From Acidimicrobiales bacterium (lineage in GTDB: Bacteria > Actinomycetota > Acidimicrobiia > Acidimicrobiales > RAAP-2), in the NCBI GenBank assembly GCA_015478655.1, contig JADMIJ010000007.1:1-64000 (forward strand): 64,000 bases of DNA. Reading direction: 5' to 3'. The notes beneath the pieces are model-generated. The model did not search any database. It had not been told where the DNA came from and saw only the letters and a program-made list of their open reading frames with translations. A program made the position numbers and the translations under genes. Of the stretch, positions 61,556 through 64,000 are shown piece after piece. The stretch's first letter is position 1; every line of letters starts with the position of its first letter.

Positions 61556-63562
61556 TCAGGACGCCGCTGTGCAGCTCCCCGTGCCGGCCGCGGTCGACCC
61601 GGCAATGGGGAAGGTCGGTGCCGGCAGTGGGCTCGGTGTGGCTTGCGGGGGCGGGCAGCTCGGCTCCTTGCCCGTGTAGGTCTCGGCCGAGGAGTCGAGG
61701 GCCCACGAGGCCGTCCCCGGCGTGAGGTAGTAGGGGGGTCCGTAGAGGGTGAGGCGCGGGTCCCACAGGTAGTACTTGAGGTAGCCGGTCCCCGACCCCC
61801 CGAACGTCCCTACCGGCCCGCGGGCATTCTGCTGGATCGAGCCGTAGACGGTCAGCTGACCTTCTCGACCCTGTGCGTCGTAGTTGTTGACCACGAAGGA
61901 CTGCTTGAGCCCGAGCAGGGTGGCGTCGATGGTGAGGCCCTGGGCCCCGGCGCTCCCCGTGGCCGTGCTCGGGTCACACAGCGGCGCCGGCAGCGCCCCG
62001 CCCGTACCGCACGCCGGGAGGGTCTGCGGCGGGCCACTGAAGAAGCCCAAGGTGGTGTTGTCGAGGGGGCGGTTGACCTCGACGTAGTTGTTGGCGATGA
62101 GACCCAGGGTGTCGTTGGTGCCGGTCAGGGCGCTGTTGTAGTTGCACAGGCTCTGGGACGCCGTGCCCGCCCACGTGCAGTCGTTGTAGGTCAGCTTGCC
62201 GTCGATGATCACGTTGTTGTTGGCGGCGATGGTCAGGTGACCGGAGAGGCTGCCGCTGACGAAGGCGTCCGCTTCGTTGTCGGCTGTTCCGCTGGCGCCG
62301 TAGTAGCAGTTGGGACAGTTGGTCTGGATCTGGGAGGCGTAAGGGTTGGCCGTCGAGTCGAAGGGGTTGGCCCCGGCCCTGTACCCGTTGGGATTGGTGA
62401 GGGCGTTATAGGCAAGGGCCGGACCCTGGTCGACGTAGACGACCCCGTTCTGGGGCAGATTGCCGATGCCGTTGGTGGGGCAGCTGTTGGGGTTGACGAC
62501 AGGGAGGTTCATCTGGTCGACCCCGGCGATGCTGATCGTGTCGGCGCTGGTCACCGTCATCTTGCCCACCCCGCCGACCACTGAGAGAGTCACCGTGGTC
62601 GGCCCCACGTAGTAACAGCCCCCCTGTTTGGCGATGGCCGCCAGCTGCGAGTTGTCAACCGGGAGTGGCTCCTTCACGTGCCCGAAACCGCTGCCTGCCG
62701 CGGTGTAGTTGCCGGCGTCGAGGCCGCTGCAGGCGGGCTTGTCGTCGGCGCCGATTCCGTCGTTGACGAACAGGCAGTTGGGATCGGCGGTATTGACCGT
62801 CCCGCTGAACACCGGGCTCCCGCTGATGTAGAGGGAGTCGTTTGAGTACACGGGGCCGAACAGGTTGTCGCCGCTAATGAAGGAGACGGCGTTGCACGGT
62901 GTGCCGCCAACCTGATTCCCGTTGAGGTTCCGACCCTGGTTGTAGAAGTAGTCGCAGTCGGTGGCCGTCCCGGTGGGGAACTCGGACGACTCGTAGTTGG
63001 ACCACCACACCCCGTTCAGGAATCCGTTCTGTGGGGTGAACCTGGCCACCGTGGAGTAGAAGACGTTCTTGCCCGGGAAGCCCGCGGCCCCGACGATCTG
63101 GACCTCGAGGTACTTGATGGCACTGGTGGCGTCCTTGACCGAGACGGGGTTGTCGAACTTGTAGTACTCGGGGATGACCCCGTTGCCCACGTCGGTGCCG
63201 GGCACCACGCTCCAGGTCTGGTAGTTGAGGCCGGCGCATTGCGGGCTGCCCGTGGCCGGCGGGCCCACCGAGTAGTTGGCCGAGGAGTTGCAGGCGGCCA
63301 GGTAGGGGTTGGCGTTGATGGCGTTCTGATAGGCGTTGAGCCCTGAGGCCAGGGCCCGGTAGGCATAGCGCTGGATCGAGGCCTGGGTCAGGATGGGGTC
63401 GTTCTTGACGATGGAGTTGACCATCACGCCGCCGAAGATCGAGAGCATGACCACAAAGGCCACCACCACCACCAGGGCTGCTTGACCTTGGTCCGCCGGT
63501 GAGTGCCGATCGGTGCGTCTCCGGAGGGTCGACGGGGAGTACGAGCGTGGGCGCGTGGACAT
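61556..63562 (-). CDS. Large surface protein with type IV pilus PilX-like N-terminus
   Basis: A 668-residue protein. Residues ~25-50 (QGQAALVVVVAFVVMLSIFGGVMVNSIV) form a single hydrophobic helix like that of minor pilins and PilX-type proteins, without a clear prepilin peptidase GF.E site. The large outer part is rich in Asn, Gly, Tyr and Thr, with many Cys (at least 14) likely paired as disulfides, and repeated beta-strand segments (GPVYSNDSLYISGSPVFSG, LTIAANNNVIIDGKLTYND). Such proteins occur beside pilus assembly genes in actinobacteria. Start lies 5 bases after the stop of the preceding gene, with which it is cotranscribed. Confidence 0.7.
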   Translation of the reverse strand: MSTRPRSYSPSTLRRRTDRHSPADQGQAALVVVVAFVVMLSIFGGVMVNSIVKNDPILTQASIQRYAYRALASGLNAYQNAINANPYLAACNSSANYSVGPPATGSPQCAGLNYQTWSVVPGTDVGNGVIPEYYKFDNPVSVKDATSAIKYLEVQIVGAAGFPGKNVFYSTVARFTPQNGFLNGVWWSNYESSEFPTGTATDCDYFYNQGRNLNGNQVGGTPCNAVSFISGDNLFGPVYSNDSLYISGSPVFSGTVNTADPNCLFVNDGIGADDKPACSGLDAGNYTAAGSGFGHVKEPLPVDNSQLAAIAKQGGCYYVGPTTVTLSVVGGVGKMTVTSADTISIAGVDQMNLPVVNPNSCPTNGIGNLPQNGVVYVDQGPALAYNALTNPNGYRAGANPFDSTANPYASQIQTNCPNCYYGASGTADNEADAFVSGSLSGHLTIAANNNVIIDGKLTYNDCTWAGTASQSLCNYNSALTGTNDTLGLIANNYVEVNRPLDNTTLGFFSGPPQTLPACGTGGALPAPLCDPSTATGSAGAQGLTIDATLLGLKQSFVVNNYDAQGREGQLTVYGSIQQNARGPVGTFGGSGTGYLKYYLWDPRLTLYGPPYYLTPGTASWALDSSAETYTGKEPSCPPPQATPSPLPAPTFPIAGSTAAGTGSCTAAS

Positions 63563-63567
63563 GGGAT

Positions 63568-64000
63568 CTAACCGACCAGCGGGCTATAGAGGTACGAGGC
63601 GGACGAGAGGCGGTAGACCACGAAGGCGTTCTCCTGGATCGGCGTGCCCTGGACGTCGACCTGGAGGTCGATCCCCACGCTCTGGATCATGTCCGGGGGG
63701 CAGTTGGAGCTGGTCGGGTTGCCGTTGACATCGAGAGTGGGAGCTGTGCAGGCGTTGAAGGCGGGAAGGATCCCGCCCCCGCCGGCTGCGCCCCCGGCCC
63801 CGGCTGTGTAGGCCGACGAGTAGGGGTCGAGGGTGTTGTAGCTGAAGATGGTCGGAGGGGTGTTGTTGGTCAGATAGGTCTGGCCGTTGACGACACCGCT
63901 GATGGTGACCAAAACCTTGCCCGAGGTGGACCAACTGCAGGGGACCGTGGAGGTGACCACGAACGGGCACGCCGGGGTGGAGGCGGTACAGCCGGGAAGG
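63568..64000 (-). CDS. Pilin-like protein, C-terminal part (runs off the window)
   Basis: The frame is open through the right edge of the window, so the N-terminus is missing. The visible ~144 residues contain a Gly/Ala-rich loop (AYTAGAGGAAGGGG), several Thr-rich strands, two Cys in the NACTAP and SNCPPD segments, and end GIDLQVDVQGTPIQENAFVVYRL then SSASYLYSPLVG. Such an ending with a strand naming an LQV core followed by YRLSS is typical of pseudopilin PilW-like proteins. It directly precedes the PilX-like gene. Confidence 0.6.
   Translation of the reverse strand, partial: LPGCTASTPACPFVVTSTVPCSWSTSGKVLVTISGVVNGQTYLTNNTPPTIFSYNTLDPYSSAYTAGAGGAAGGGGILPAFNACTAPTLDVNGNPTSSNCPPDMIQSVGIDLQVDVQGTPIQENAFVVYRLSSASYLYSPLVG

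Overview
The window is high-GC bacterial DNA that reads as the chromosome of an actinomycete-phylum bacterium, most likely of the class Acidimicrobiia. The evidence is the GC-rich codon use, the actinobacterial style of the housekeeping proteins, and two tiny basic ribosomal protein genes (bL37-like at 46829-46912 and bS22-like at 56385-56486) known mainly from mycobacteria and relatives. The class assignment is inference; no rRNA is present to test it. One tRNA (Gln, UUG) is present. There are no rRNAs, CRISPR arrays, transposases or integrases.

Region 1 (1-29,725) is a surface-glycan locus built by repeated duplication. It holds five intact and one degraded copy of a large GT-C-like membrane protein with an unusual C-x-C-x-D motif in its first outer loop (3594-5651, 5648-7798, 13865-15814, 18108-20132, 27713-29725; degraded copy 24541-26004). 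Among them lie four AT3-SGNH fusion acyltransferases (49-2178, 15846-17807, 20139-22262, 22252-24297), two plain AT3 acyltransferases (2233-3480, 8418-9812), a GT-C-like protein (10384-11970) and an AftB/ZomB-like glycosyltransferase (11967-13868), with the C-terminal remnant of a second AftB-like gene at 7795-8268. Stop/start overlaps tie AftB-like and CxCxD genes together in both places. The likely joint role is building and acylating a polysaccharide outside the membrane. An unrelated acyl-CoA dehydrogenase (26127-27359) is embedded.

Region 2 (29,800-41,200) holds a soluble MgtE-N/CBS/PRC protein and an NRAMP-family transporter with changed metal-site motifs, a stand-alone SGNH lipoprotein, a tightly coupled GT4 / methyltransferase / alpha-alpha-toroid cluster followed by a convergent methyltransferase, a GT2-methyltransferase fusion, and a GDT1-type cation transporter.

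Region 3 (41,300-64,000) is mostly housekeeping: aminopeptidase N, a PfkB kinase, a GDPD-family phosphodiesterase, DUF192, rsmI, msrA, a Nudix hydrolase, metG, tatD, an RlpA-like protein, a frameshifted FkbM methyltransferase, rsmA-ispE, a two-component system, tRNA-Gln, a MazEF-like toxin-antitoxin pair, typA, and the start of a type IV pilus-like gene group that runs off the right edge.

A regulatory theme runs through the window. Many genes have a TAnnnT hexamer 6-10 bases before the start codon and no Shine-Dalgarno sequence, the signature of leaderless or near-leaderless mRNAs. At two divergent gene pairs the same 10-mer AGGCTACCGT provides overlapping -10 boxes for both directions. This signature helped choose several starts, exposed the two mini-genes, and supports one frameshifted gene being a single gene.
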